From: Akkermansiaceae bacterium UBA956
Lineage (GTDB): Bacteria; Verrucomicrobiota; Verrucomicrobiia; Verrucomicrobiales; Akkermansiaceae
Assembly: GCA_002293145.1 (NCBI GenBank)
Contig: DBCO01000020.1
Coordinates: 1 to 64,000 of the forward strand
DNA: 64,000 nt
Direction of reading: 5' to 3'
The translations under genes were made by a program, and so were the position numbers. Within the stretch, counting starts at the first letter, position 1. Each line of letters opens with the position of its first letter. Of the stretch, positions 51,164-58,932 are shown piece after piece. A model generated the notes under the pieces. The model ran no database searches. It was not told the origin of the DNA and worked only from the letters and a program-made list of their open reading frames with translations.

Positions 51164-51715
51164 TTAGGATTGTTTCTTCGAAAGGACGACCACACCTACC
51201 GTGGCGACGAGCAGTAAGACGCCGAGAATTTGCAGCGGCAGGTTGTATTCGGTGAAAAGGCTCTGTCCGATCAAGTGAACATCGGGCAAGGAGTTTGCAG
51301 AGAGATTTTTGGCGATCTGGGTGCCTGGGGTAAAGTTGGCAGCGGCAGCGGGAAGATCGAGCGCGGGCAAAGCCTTGTCCGGCGTGGTCGAAATCACACC
51401 GATGAGTTGGATCGTAAAAGCAATGACGATTCCCAATCCGCCGAGGATCGGAGCCATTTTCGGCGCTTTCTTTTTATCCGTATTCAAATCCAACAACATG
51501 ATGATGAAAATGAACAAAACCATGATCGCACCGGCATAGACGAGGATTTGGATGATGCCAGCAAAGTAGGCATTGAGTCCGACAAAAAGTCCAGCAAGCC
51601 CGACAAACGAGGCCACCATCGACATGGCGCTGGCGACAGGGTTGCGCAAAAGCACCACAGCAGCTGCGCCGAAGAGCATGATCAGGGCAAAGAGCCAAAA
51701 GATAGGAAGAGGCAT
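51164..51715 (-). CDS. nuoJ: NADH-quinone oxidoreductase subunit J
   Basis: 183 residues with five membrane segments. GLFVGLNAYFAGIIQILVYAGAIMVLFIFIIMLL is the typical TM3 region. Followed by nuoK after 13 nt. Confidence 0.92.
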   Translation of the reverse strand: MPLPIFWLFALIMLFGAAAVVLLRNPVASAMSMVASFVGLAGLFVGLNAYFAGIIQILVYAGAIMVLFIFIIMLLDLNTDKKKAPKMAPILGGLGIVIAFTIQLIGVISTTPDKALPALDLPAAAANFTPGTQIAKNLSANSLPDVHLIGQSLFTEYNLPLQILGVLLLVATVGVVVLSKKQS

Positions 51716-51742
51716 GATGAAGAATGTTTAGGATGAAAAAGG

Positions 51743-51910
51743 TTATTCGTGCTTAGTTGCCGCCCACCAGGCAGCTGAAGAAAAAATCATGACGATGGCG
51801 GAAGTCGTTCCCGCTATAATCGATCCAACCGTTGTCACAGATACGAGACAACAGATCGTCAAACAAATCAGTCCAACGGATGAGAGGATTGCAGCGGAGA
51901 GGCATTTCAT
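51743..51910 (-). CDS. small hydrophobic protein between nuoI and nuoJ
   Basis: 55 residues from ATG 51910 with two hydrophobic segments (about 4-24 and 28-49, CLSAAILSSVGLICLTICCL and VGSIIAGTTSAIVMIF). No family recognised and no clear Shine-Dalgarno sequence, but the frame fits the nuoI-nuoJ junction with no overlap. It could be a species-specific complex I accessory or a non-coding spacer. Confidence 0.5.
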   Translation of the reverse strand: MKCLSAAILSSVGLICLTICCLVSVTTVGSIIAGTTSAIVMIFSSAAWWAATKHE

Positions 51911-51924
51911 GGTGGTGGAGAAAA

Positions 51925-52491
51925 TTATTTGATTTCGTTCCATTTGTTCACAAGCCCAACGCGTACGCCGCCGATCTCGTAAAGTTTTTTCTTATCGTGC
52001 ACCATTTCGGCACGGGTCAGACCTGAAATAAGGTAATCTTTGCGCAAATAGATCGCTTGCTCGGGGCAAACTTCCTCGCACATGCCACAATAGATGCAGC
52101 GGATCATATCGATATCAAATTCGAGCGGGCGTTTTTCCACCTTGGCCCATGGGTCATCGGAAGGGATTTCGCTAGGAGTGATTTTGATCGCTTTCGGCGG
52201 GCAAATGAATTCGCACAATTGGCAAGAAACACAACGCTCACGGCCTTGTTCGTCGGTGACCAAGGTCGGCGCACCACGATAGTATTCCGGCATGTGGTCA
52301 TCCCAACGTTGTTCGGGATACTGCATGGTGATGCCCAAACCAGACGATGCCATATCCTTGGCGCCACGGGTTTTGTTGCGCAGGGTGGCAACGGCATGTT
52401 TCATGGTCAGGAAAAATCCTTTGATGAGAGCACCAAAATAGATTTTTTCTCCTGCGGTGAGTTTAGGTCGTGAAAGTTTGACAATGGCCAT
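51925..52491 (-). CDS. nuoI: NADH-quinone oxidoreductase subunit I
   Basis: 188 residues. Ferredoxin-like subunit with two [4Fe-4S] clusters: CVSCQLCEFICPP and CIYCGMCEEVCPE (N6a and N6b). The N-terminal amphipathic helix (LIKGFFLTMKHAVATL) binds the membrane arm. Confidence 0.95.
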   Translation of the reverse strand: MAIVKLSRPKLTAGEKIYFGALIKGFFLTMKHAVATLRNKTRGAKDMASSGLGITMQYPEQRWDDHMPEYYRGAPTLVTDEQGRERCVSCQLCEFICPPKAIKITPSEIPSDDPWAKVEKRPLEFDIDMIRCIYCGMCEEVCPEQAIYLRKDYLISGLTRAEMVHDKKKLYEIGGVRVGLVNKWNEIK

Positions 52492-52496
52492 ATGGG

Positions 52497-52527
52497 AAGT
52501 AGCGAGTAGCTAGTAGAGAGTAGCTAG
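52497..52527. repeat. left inverted arm of the four-helix-bundle cassette
   Basis: Tandem-like units of AGTAGC (AAGTAGCGAGTAGCTAGTAG and onward) on the plus strand, just upstream of nuoI. The same unit runs on the minus strand in the right arm. Confidence 0.75.
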
Positions 52528-52892
52528 GGTTGAGGTGAGGAATTTCGGACGGATTGTGCGAGGGCGGAAATAATGCGTTTCGTTTCTGAGGCGAGTTCTT
52601 GAAGTTGGGTAGTATCAGCGTAGCCAAGATCGTGGGCTAGCAGTAATTGGTAGCGTGCCTCTTCGAGCGATGCTTCAGCGATGTTGTAATGACGGGCTTT
52701 ATCAAGTGCAGACCAACGATTGAAGCCTTCTACAATGTTGGAAGAGCAAGAGACTGCCGCACGACGAACTTGGCTTGTTAGACCGAACAATTCCTCTTTC
52801 GGGAAATGCTTCGTTACACGATACACATCCAACGCAAACGCATGGGCTTTTTGCCACGCGATTAAGTCTTCAAATGTTTTGGCTGCACTCAT
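52524..52892 (-). CDS. four-helix-bundle (S23/IVS-type) protein, nuoH-nuoI junction
   Basis: 122 residues of the four-helix-bundle family named from 23S rRNA intervening-sequence proteins. Family core: FEDLIAWQKAHAFALDVYRVTKHFPKEELFGLTSQVRRAAVS and SNIVEGFNR. Usually of unknown function; in spirochetes and others it is found within IVS elements. Here it is free-standing, co-directional with the nuo genes and bounded by inverted AGTAGC-type arms. Confidence 0.88.
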   Translation of the reverse strand: MSAAKTFEDLIAWQKAHAFALDVYRVTKHFPKEELFGLTSQVRRAAVSCSSNIVEGFNRWSALDKARHYNIAEASLEEARYQLLLAHDLGYADTTQLQELASETKRIISALAQSVRNSSPQP

Positions 52893-52910
52893 GTTGGTCT
52901 AACTTGCTCC

Positions 52911-52933
52911 TTCCTACACGCTACTTGCTACTA
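52911..52933. repeat. right inverted arm of the four-helix-bundle cassette
   Basis: Reads on the minus strand as units of AGTAGC/AAGTAGC, matching the left arm in inverted orientation. It reaches the TAG stop of nuoH (52931-52933), so the stop codon itself is part of the arm. Confidence 0.75.
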
Positions 52934-54193
52934 TGCCTTCTCTGTTTTCAATTTAGGTTCACTCACCTTCGCCACGTAGATGATGGCGGCGGTGGTGGCG
53001 ATGAGCAATACGGCACCGATGCCGAGAATGGCAGGGGTGAATTTGTTAGAGCCGGAAGCGATGACGAGAGCGGCGAGGAAAACATTGATCAGAGCGGCCT
53101 CGAAGAAAATCACCCAGCCGAGGCGCATGAGTTGGTCGTAGCGGAAACGTGGAACTGTCCAGCGCACGAGGATAAAGAACAGAATGAAGGCGATCACTTT
53201 GGCGAGGAAAACTCCAAGATGAATGAAGCCGCCAATTTGTAAATCACCGATGGCAAGCTTGGCAATGCCAGCATCGAGACCAAATCCGAGAGACCAGCCA
53301 CCGAAGAACAAAGTCACGATGAGTGCGGAGCCTACGACCATTGCCGCGTATTCGCCCATGAAGAACATCGCGAATTTCATCGAGGAATACTCTGTGTGAT
53401 AGCCGCCGACGAGTTCCGTTTCGCACTCAGGAAGGTCGAAAGGCATGCGGTTGGTTTCGGCGAAAATCGAGATCGTGAAGATCAGGAAAGAAATGAACGC
53501 GGGGATGAGGAATAGCAGTTTGCTAGTCAGAGAAAGCGGCCCTTCACCGTGACCCCAGAAGGGCAACAATAACCAGCCGTGGTCGGCTTGGTATTGCACG
53601 ATTTTGGAAAGATTGAGCTCACCGAAATACATCAGCACGGGAATGATCGAGAGGCCGAGAGCGATTTCGTAGGAGATCATTTGTGCGGTGGAGCGCACAC
53701 CACCGATAAAAGGAAACTTGGAGTTCGATGACCAACCCGCAAGTGTGATGCCATAGACCGAGAGCGAGGCGATGGCAAAGATGAATAGCGGTCCGACGTT
53801 GATATCAGCGATGACTAATTTCACAGGATCCATGCCGGGGAGTTTGATGTCGCTGCCGAAAGGGATTACGCAAAGCGTAATCAGTGCCGGAGCTACCGTG
53901 AGAGCAGGTGCCATCCAATAAAATGCCTTGCGCACATGGGCGGGTGTGAAGTCTTCTTTCAGGAAAAGTTTCAAACCGTCAGCCACGGGCTGCACCAATC
54001 CGAAAAACGAGAAGTCTTTTTTCGCACCAAACAAGGTCAGCGGAATGCCCACGCGGTTCGGTCCAACGCGGTCCTGAATGATTGCAGAAAAGCGGCGTTC
54101 AAAGTAAACGGAAATAGGCACCAAAGGCAACACCACCACGAAGGTCAGGGTGATGATTTTGATGATGATTGTTAGTAGTAAAGCGATGTCCAT
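52931..54193 (-). CDS. nuoH: NADH-quinone oxidoreductase subunit H
   Basis: 420 residues. Membrane subunit at the quinone site. Motifs: RVGPNRVG(IP), EGPLSL..., FAETNRMPFDLPECETELVGGYHTEYSSMKFAMFFMGEY and MRLGWVIFFEAALINVF. Longer than usual (about 330-345), because of an extra N-terminal loop and a C-terminal membrane extension with a lysine-rich end. Between the two cassettes. Confidence 0.94.
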   Translation of the reverse strand: MDIALLLTIIIKIITLTFVVVLPLVPISVYFERRFSAIIQDRVGPNRVGIPLTLFGAKKDFSFFGLVQPVADGLKLFLKEDFTPAHVRKAFYWMAPALTVAPALITLCVIPFGSDIKLPGMDPVKLVIADINVGPLFIFAIASLSVYGITLAGWSSNSKFPFIGGVRSTAQMISYEIALGLSIIPVLMYFGELNLSKIVQYQADHGWLLLPFWGHGEGPLSLTSKLLFLIPAFISFLIFTISIFAETNRMPFDLPECETELVGGYHTEYSSMKFAMFFMGEYAAMVVGSALIVTLFFGGWSLGFGLDAGIAKLAIGDLQIGGFIHLGVFLAKVIAFILFFILVRWTVPRFRYDQLMRLGWVIFFEAALINVFLAALVIASGSNKFTPAILGIGAVLLIATTAAIIYVAKVSEPKLKTEKA

Positions 54194-54211
54194 AAGTTGT
54201 CAGTAGAAAAG

Positions 54212-54230
54212 TTACAGGATTACAAGAGGA
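54212..54230. repeat. left inverted arm of GxxExxY cassette 2
   Basis: TTACAGGATTACAAGAGGA on the plus strand; its minus-strand reading contains TCTTGTAATCCTGTAA. It covers the TAA of the gene. The right arm reads TCTTGAAAATCCTGTA on the plus strand, which is inverted. Confidence 0.75.
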
Positions 54231-54640
54231 TCGAGATTCACAAGATGGTGAGGATGGAGGGCGGTATTGCGCAAATTTGCCTTTACTTGAAGAGTTTGGT
54301 GGCCGAAATTGAAAAGTAGTCCCGTTTCAATACCTCTAGCGCGCAGGTAATTTACTAGCTGAGCTTCGTGCTGTGGTAGGATCGTGGACAGTGCATTTAG
54401 CTGAAGGAGATCACGATTTTCCACAATCATATCAGCCTCGAAATCGCCAACATTCCGACCCTTGTAGCTTACTTTCAATTTGATGCATTGTTCGCAAGTG
54501 AGCTGTTTTGGCGAAAGTTCCAACGCTAGGGAATTTTGATAGACGCTTTCCGAAAATCCTGGGCCAAGAACTTGATGAACCTCGATCGCGCAACCAATGA
54601 TTGCGTGTCGGAGTTCATCAATATTTCGGTGCTGCGTCAT
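54212..54640 (-). CDS. GxxExxY protein (cassette 2, nuoG-nuoH junction), active site changed
   Basis: 142 residues of the GxxExxY family (GFSESVY; VHQVLGPG; QLVNYLRARGIETGLLFNFG). In the catalytic strand the family V-E-L-K-A is replaced: ENRDLLQLNALSTILPQHEAQ lacks the E-x-K pair that cassette 1 keeps. It is therefore probably not a nuclease, or is decaying. Orientation is with nuo transcription. It lies between inverted arms. Confidence 0.85.
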   Translation of the reverse strand: MTQHRNIDELRHAIIGCAIEVHQVLGPGFSESVYQNSLALELSPKQLTCEQCIKLKVSYKGRNVGDFEADMIVENRDLLQLNALSTILPQHEAQLVNYLRARGIETGLLFNFGHQTLQVKANLRNTALHPHHLVNLDPLVIL

Positions 54641-54651
54641 GATTTTGTCTC

Positions 54652-54673
54652 TCTTGAAAATCCTGTAGTCTTG
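54652..54673. repeat. right inverted arm of GxxExxY cassette 2
   Basis: TCTTGAAAATCCTGTAGTCTT on the plus strand, inverted copy of the left arm (shared core AATCCTGTA with flanking TCTTG). It lies between the GxxExxY start and the nuoG stop. Confidence 0.75.
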
Positions 54674-54688
54674 TTTAAAATTGTTAGA

Positions 54689-56449
54689 TTAGCCGTTAAT
54701 CGTTCCCGCGGCCTTGCGGGCGCGTTCATTTTCCAAAAGTGGGATTTTGTGATTGGTTTCGGTGATGACCACGCCTTGGTCACCGATGCGGGAAAGGGTA
54801 AGATTTTCGAATTCGCTAATGCTCTCGCTTAGTTTCTTGAAGGTGTTTTCGATGGTCGGGATTGCTTGTTTTTCGCTGCTGAACAAGTTGATCAAATCGC
54901 GGAGGATTTCCCAGTCATCGTGGGCTTGGCCGGGTGGCATGCTAGCTTGATTAAGGCGTTGCAGGCGACCGCTGAGGTTGACCATCGATCCGCGTTTTTC
55001 AGAAAAAGCGGAAGAGGGTAGCACGATGTCGGCTGTTTTTGCCGTGAGATTGGCCAAGGTGTTGACGTGCAGGTGGAAAGATAGTTTTGCGAGGTCTTCG
55101 CTAGTAAAACCGGCATCACTGATGAGGTCTTCCGTGAGCGAAATGAGCGCTTTAATGCTGCCATTGCGCACGCCATCGCGGATGGCAGCGAGCGAGCCTG
55201 CGGGATCGGCGCTTTGCCAGATGAGCGAGGCTCCCGTGGTGTTCGGGTTACGGTCGGCGGCGATGAGCAGGTGGTCGGCTTCGCCACCGCGAGGAACGAG
55301 ACTGAGCCAAGCGTCGCCGAAGGTATTTGCCAACTGCTTACTGAGGAAAAGTTCCTCGTTGGTCATGCGACCAGAGCCAATGATGGCAATTTGATTGGCT
55401 GGAAATTGACGCAATGCGCTGGCGATGGCCTCGTCGGCTTGGGTCCAGCTTGCGGATTGATGTTTTCCGGCAGCATCGCGGACGAGTGGCTCGGTGAGAC
55501 GAGCATCGCCGTCGATGTAGTGGAAATTCAGACGATGCGAGTCCGGCATCCAGCAGGAATTGACTTCGTCGTTTTGACGCGGGGTGATGCGGTGGATTTT
55601 GTTTTCGCGAGTCCACACCGTGATGTTAGTACCGGTGCCGCAGTTGACGTCGATGGTTTTGGTTTCCTTGAGGAACCAAACGCGCATTTGGAAGCGGAAA
55701 TCGTTGGCGGTAAGAGCTCCTACGGGGCAAATGTCAGCGGTGTTGAGCGAGTAATTCGAGTCGAGAAGACGACCTGGATGAACCGTCAAGGTGGTGTGAG
55801 TGCCGCGCTGGGTGAATCCGAGAACAGGGTCGCCAGCCACTTCGTCCATGAAACGAATGCAGCGACTGCACATGATGCAGCGCTCGTCATCGAGACGGAT
55901 GCGTGGTCCAATATCGACATTTTTAGGCTTTTTCACCTTCAAATCAACGAAGCGTGATGATCCACGGCCGAAACCTACGGAAAATTCTTGCAGACGGCAT
56001 TCACCGGCTTGGTCACAGATCGGGCAGTCGAGAGGGTGATTGATGAGCAAGAATTCCATCACTCCTTCGCGGCATTTTTCAACAATCTCGCCCGTGGTGC
56101 GGATACCCATGTTTTCGGTAACGGTATTGGCGCAAGCGATTACGGGACGTGGCATCCAGCCAATGATTTCGTAGCCATTTTCGTCGCGAGTCGGCTCCTG
56201 ACCGGGTGCGGGACGTGGTGGCATGCCCATTTGCACAAGACACATGCGGCAATTTCCGGGTGCGGAAAGTTTCGGGTGATAGCAATAATGCGGAACCTCG
56301 ACTTTCACCGAGCGGCAGGCCTCGATCATGCGGGTGCCGCGTGGGAATTGGTGCCAAACTCCGTCGATTTGCACATTGACCAAGCCTTTCTCGGCAGCGA
56401 GGTCTTTTGGTAGTTTGATTTCCGCAGGGGCCGTGGTGGTATCGCTCAT
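54689..56449 (-). CDS. nuoG: NADH-quinone oxidoreductase subunit G (short form)
   Basis: 586 residues. N-terminal [2Fe-2S] cysteines (PHYCYHPKLSAPGNCRMC, then IACAN), the His/Cys cluster (HPLDCPICDQAGEC) and a [4Fe-4S] set (CIMCSRCIRF...CPVGAL). The molybdopterin-oxidoreductase-like part that follows is short compared with E. coli NuoG (about 900 residues). First gene of the operon in the window. The upstream 220 bp are shared with the divergent TonB receptor and carry a CRP-type palindrome. Confidence 0.92.
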   Translation of the reverse strand: MSDTTTAPAEIKLPKDLAAEKGLVNVQIDGVWHQFPRGTRMIEACRSVKVEVPHYCYHPKLSAPGNCRMCLVQMGMPPRPAPGQEPTRDENGYEIIGWMPRPVIACANTVTENMGIRTTGEIVEKCREGVMEFLLINHPLDCPICDQAGECRLQEFSVGFGRGSSRFVDLKVKKPKNVDIGPRIRLDDERCIMCSRCIRFMDEVAGDPVLGFTQRGTHTTLTVHPGRLLDSNYSLNTADICPVGALTANDFRFQMRVWFLKETKTIDVNCGTGTNITVWTRENKIHRITPRQNDEVNSCWMPDSHRLNFHYIDGDARLTEPLVRDAAGKHQSASWTQADEAIASALRQFPANQIAIIGSGRMTNEELFLSKQLANTFGDAWLSLVPRGGEADHLLIAADRNPNTTGASLIWQSADPAGSLAAIRDGVRNGSIKALISLTEDLISDAGFTSEDLAKLSFHLHVNTLANLTAKTADIVLPSSAFSEKRGSMVNLSGRLQRLNQASMPPGQAHDDWEILRDLINLFSSEKQAIPTIENTFKKLSESISEFENLTLSRIGDQGVVITETNHKIPLLENERARKAAGTING

Positions 56450-56533
56450 GGCTGGTAAGATAGGTGGCGTCAGGAGATTTCCCCCTGAGCGCGTGGGACT
56501 ATGGACGTTTCGCTTGACCGACGCAAGCCAACT

Positions 56534-56551
56534 TTGTGAAAAATTTCACAA
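56534..56551. promoter_or_regulatory. CRP-type palindrome TGTGA-N6-TCACA
   Basis: TTGTGAAA-AA-TTTCACAA is a perfect inverted repeat. Its core TGTGA-AAAATT-TCACA (56535-56550) equals the CRP half-site consensus exactly. It lies about 85 nt upstream of nuoG and about 119 nt upstream of the TonB receptor, in the shared intergenic region. A second, imperfect inverted pair (TTTCATGA ... TCATGAAT) follows at about 56560-56584. Confidence 0.6.
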
Positions 56552-56669
56552 GCCCGAAATTTTCATGAAACGGCGTCATGAATTTTGACGATTTTGGGCG
56601 AAAATTCTTTTTTTGGTGAAAAAAACCTAATACAATTGTGATTAGAGCGTTACTGCTGCACTGCATTAT

Positions 56670-58787
56670 ATGAAACCTACGAATTCGTTACTGTTCGCTG
56701 TTTTGGTCACCATGGTTGCTCACGGTCAGGATTTACTTCAACCACTGATTGTGACAGCAGCCCGCGTTGAGCAAGAGGATGATAAAGTCCCTTACGCCAT
56801 CGAAAAAATTTCTTCTACAGAACTCGATCAATCAAAGCGCCGCACCTTGCCTGAGGCTTTTCAATATACACCGGGTGTGATGGTGCAAAAAACCGCAACA
56901 GGCCATGGAGCGCCGATCATTCGCGGCTACATCGGCCGTCAAAACCTTTTGCTCGTGGACGGAGTGCGGACTAATAACTCGATCTGGCGCAGTGGTCCTG
57001 TTCAGTATTGGAATACAGTAGATTCCTATGCAATCGATCGCATGGAATTGATTAAGAGCCAAGGCTCGGTACTGTTTGGATCAGACGCCATTGGCGGAAC
57101 AGTCAATGCGTTCACGAAGTCATCAAACTTCCGTGACCAGGAAGATGGAAAATTTTTCACTCATGGAGCAGCGCAATATGAGTATCGCAGCAATGGTGAG
57201 GGAAGTCATGTCGCACGTCTTGAAAACTCGATCGGCGTGGGTGGACAATATGGATTGCATGTGGGCATCACGAGCAAGGATTTTGGCGACATCGAGGATT
57301 CTGCAGTAGGTCTCATGAAAGGCACGGGATATGAAGAAAATGCTTTCGATCTGCGCTTCGATGCAGCGATTGGTCAGGATATAACCCTGACTTTCGCGTC
57401 ACAGTATGTGGATCAGGATGATGTTTCCCGCTGGCATCGCACTTTGAACAATCCCGGTTGGATTCATGGCGATCACGCAGCTGCTCCAGGTCGTTGGGTG
57501 GCCGATGATTATGATCAAGAGCGTTCACTCACTTACTTACGTGTGGAGCAAGAAATTGCAGATCAAGGTTCATGGCTGAATAAATGGACAGCGACACTCT
57601 CGTATCAAACGACTCGAGACACAGAATTCCAAGATCGCCGCTCGGCGCTCGCTAATCCATTCACTTCATCGAACTTCCAACAATTGCAAGATGCGGATGT
57701 GAGCTCTTACGGAGTTGATTTGACCTTGGAATCCGCTCTTGGCGAAGGCACTTTGGTCTATGGTGTTGATTTTTATCATGACGATGTCGAGAGCCGAGCT
57801 TCCCGCAACACAGGCGCAGGCATGGTGGACCGTCCAGGGGCAAGGCCTGTCGCTGATGATGCAAATTATGATCTGTTAGGAGCCTTTGGTCAATACACAT
57901 GGACTCCATGGCAGCGTTGGGAAGTTTCTGCAGGCGCTCGATTTACTTATGCGAGTGCATCGTGGGGTGCGTATCGCGCAGGCGGTGCGACAGTAGATAC
58001 TTCTGGTGAAAGTTCTTGGACAGATCTCTCAGGCAGCGTGCGCGTCAGTTATGAAGTGAAGGAAGATTGGTCGTTGTATGGCGGTATATCACAAAGCTTC
58101 CGAGCTCCGAATTTGTCGGACCTGACGGGCAATACGGCATCCATGAGTGGCCTCGATCAACAGGGTTCGCCCGACGTCGATCCAGAGAAATACATCACTT
58201 TTGAAGTCGGCACACGTGGTGCAATCACTGACTCGGTTACTGCGCAGGGCTCGATCTTTTATTCGCAAGCAGAGGATTCAGCGATTACTACCAATGTGGT
58301 TGGTTCTAATACCTTCGTAGTCAATGCTGACGATAGTTTTATCTATGGTGTTGAAGGAGAACTTGCATGGCAGATCAATGAACAGTGGCTCTTGAGTGGA
58401 TATGCTTCATGGCAAGAAGGAAAGTCCACCAACGATCTGAGAACTCCCGCCGAGCGTTGGCTCGTGCGCATGGCTCCATTTACGGCATCCGCTGCACTGC
58501 GCTGGACTGCTCCTTCGAAGGCCTATTGGGTCGAAGGTCGGGTAGTGGGTGCTGTCGAGGCTGATCGCGTTTTTGCTGCAGATCAAGTCGCTGACAACCA
58601 ACGCATTCCAACCAACGGAACTCCTGCGTATCTTGTTCCATCGATGTATGCTGGGTGGAAAGCTACTGACAATTTGGAACTTTCCTTAGGTCTGGAAAAT
58701 ATCAGTGATTCTGACTACCGCGTCCATGGATCCGGTAACAATGAGGCTGGCTTTAACGCCATCTTTGGCGCAAAGGTCACTTGGTAA
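56670..58787 (+). CDS. TonB-dependent receptor
   Basis: 705 residues. Signal peptide (about 1-19, LLFAVLVTMVAHGQ), plug domain (about 45-160, with ALPEAFQYTPGVMVQKTATGHGAPIIRGYIGRQNLLLVDGVRTNNS and IELIKSQGSVLFGSDAIGGTVN) and a 22-strand-type outer-membrane barrel ending in ...GFNAIFGAKVTW with C-terminal Trp. It imports a siderophore, vitamin or carbohydrate. The plug most resembles the vitamin-B12/haem group (SDAIGG), but the ligand is not determinable. No cognate ABC or TonB genes are nearby. Confidence 0.9.
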   Translation: MKPTNSLLFAVLVTMVAHGQDLLQPLIVTAARVEQEDDKVPYAIEKISSTELDQSKRRTLPEAFQYTPGVMVQKTATGHGAPIIRGYIGRQNLLLVDGVRTNNSIWRSGPVQYWNTVDSYAIDRMELIKSQGSVLFGSDAIGGTVNAFTKSSNFRDQEDGKFFTHGAAQYEYRSNGEGSHVARLENSIGVGGQYGLHVGITSKDFGDIEDSAVGLMKGTGYEENAFDLRFDAAIGQDITLTFASQYVDQDDVSRWHRTLNNPGWIHGDHAAAPGRWVADDYDQERSLTYLRVEQEIADQGSWLNKWTATLSYQTTRDTEFQDRRSALANPFTSSNFQQLQDADVSSYGVDLTLESALGEGTLVYGVDFYHDDVESRASRNTGAGMVDRPGARPVADDANYDLLGAFGQYTWTPWQRWEVSAGARFTYASASWGAYRAGGATVDTSGESSWTDLSGSVRVSYEVKEDWSLYGGISQSFRAPNLSDLTGNTASMSGLDQQGSPDVDPEKYITFEVGTRGAITDSVTAQGSIFYSQAEDSAITTNVVGSNTFVVNADDSFIYGVEGELAWQINEQWLLSGYASWQEGKSTNDLRTPAERWLVRMAPFTASAALRWTAPSKAYWVEGRVVGAVEADRVFAADQVADNQRIPTNGTPAYLVPSMYAGWKATDNLELSLGLENISDSDYRVHGSGNNEAGFNAIFGAKVTW

Positions 58788-58932
58788 TTCTGCTCGATTA
58801 GAGCATAAAATCTGAAGTTTATTCGGTAGTTGTAGCATATGTGAGGGCGGTGTGTTTTGCGACGCACAGCCCTTTTTTCTGATCATAAAGGGTTGCTCTC
58901 ATTCTCCATCTCGCACAAGATTATGGCAACAC

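Noticed and set aside
58791..58805. Terminator after the TonB receptor
   Set aside because: Only a 5-bp stem (TGCTC/GAGCA) and no T-run.
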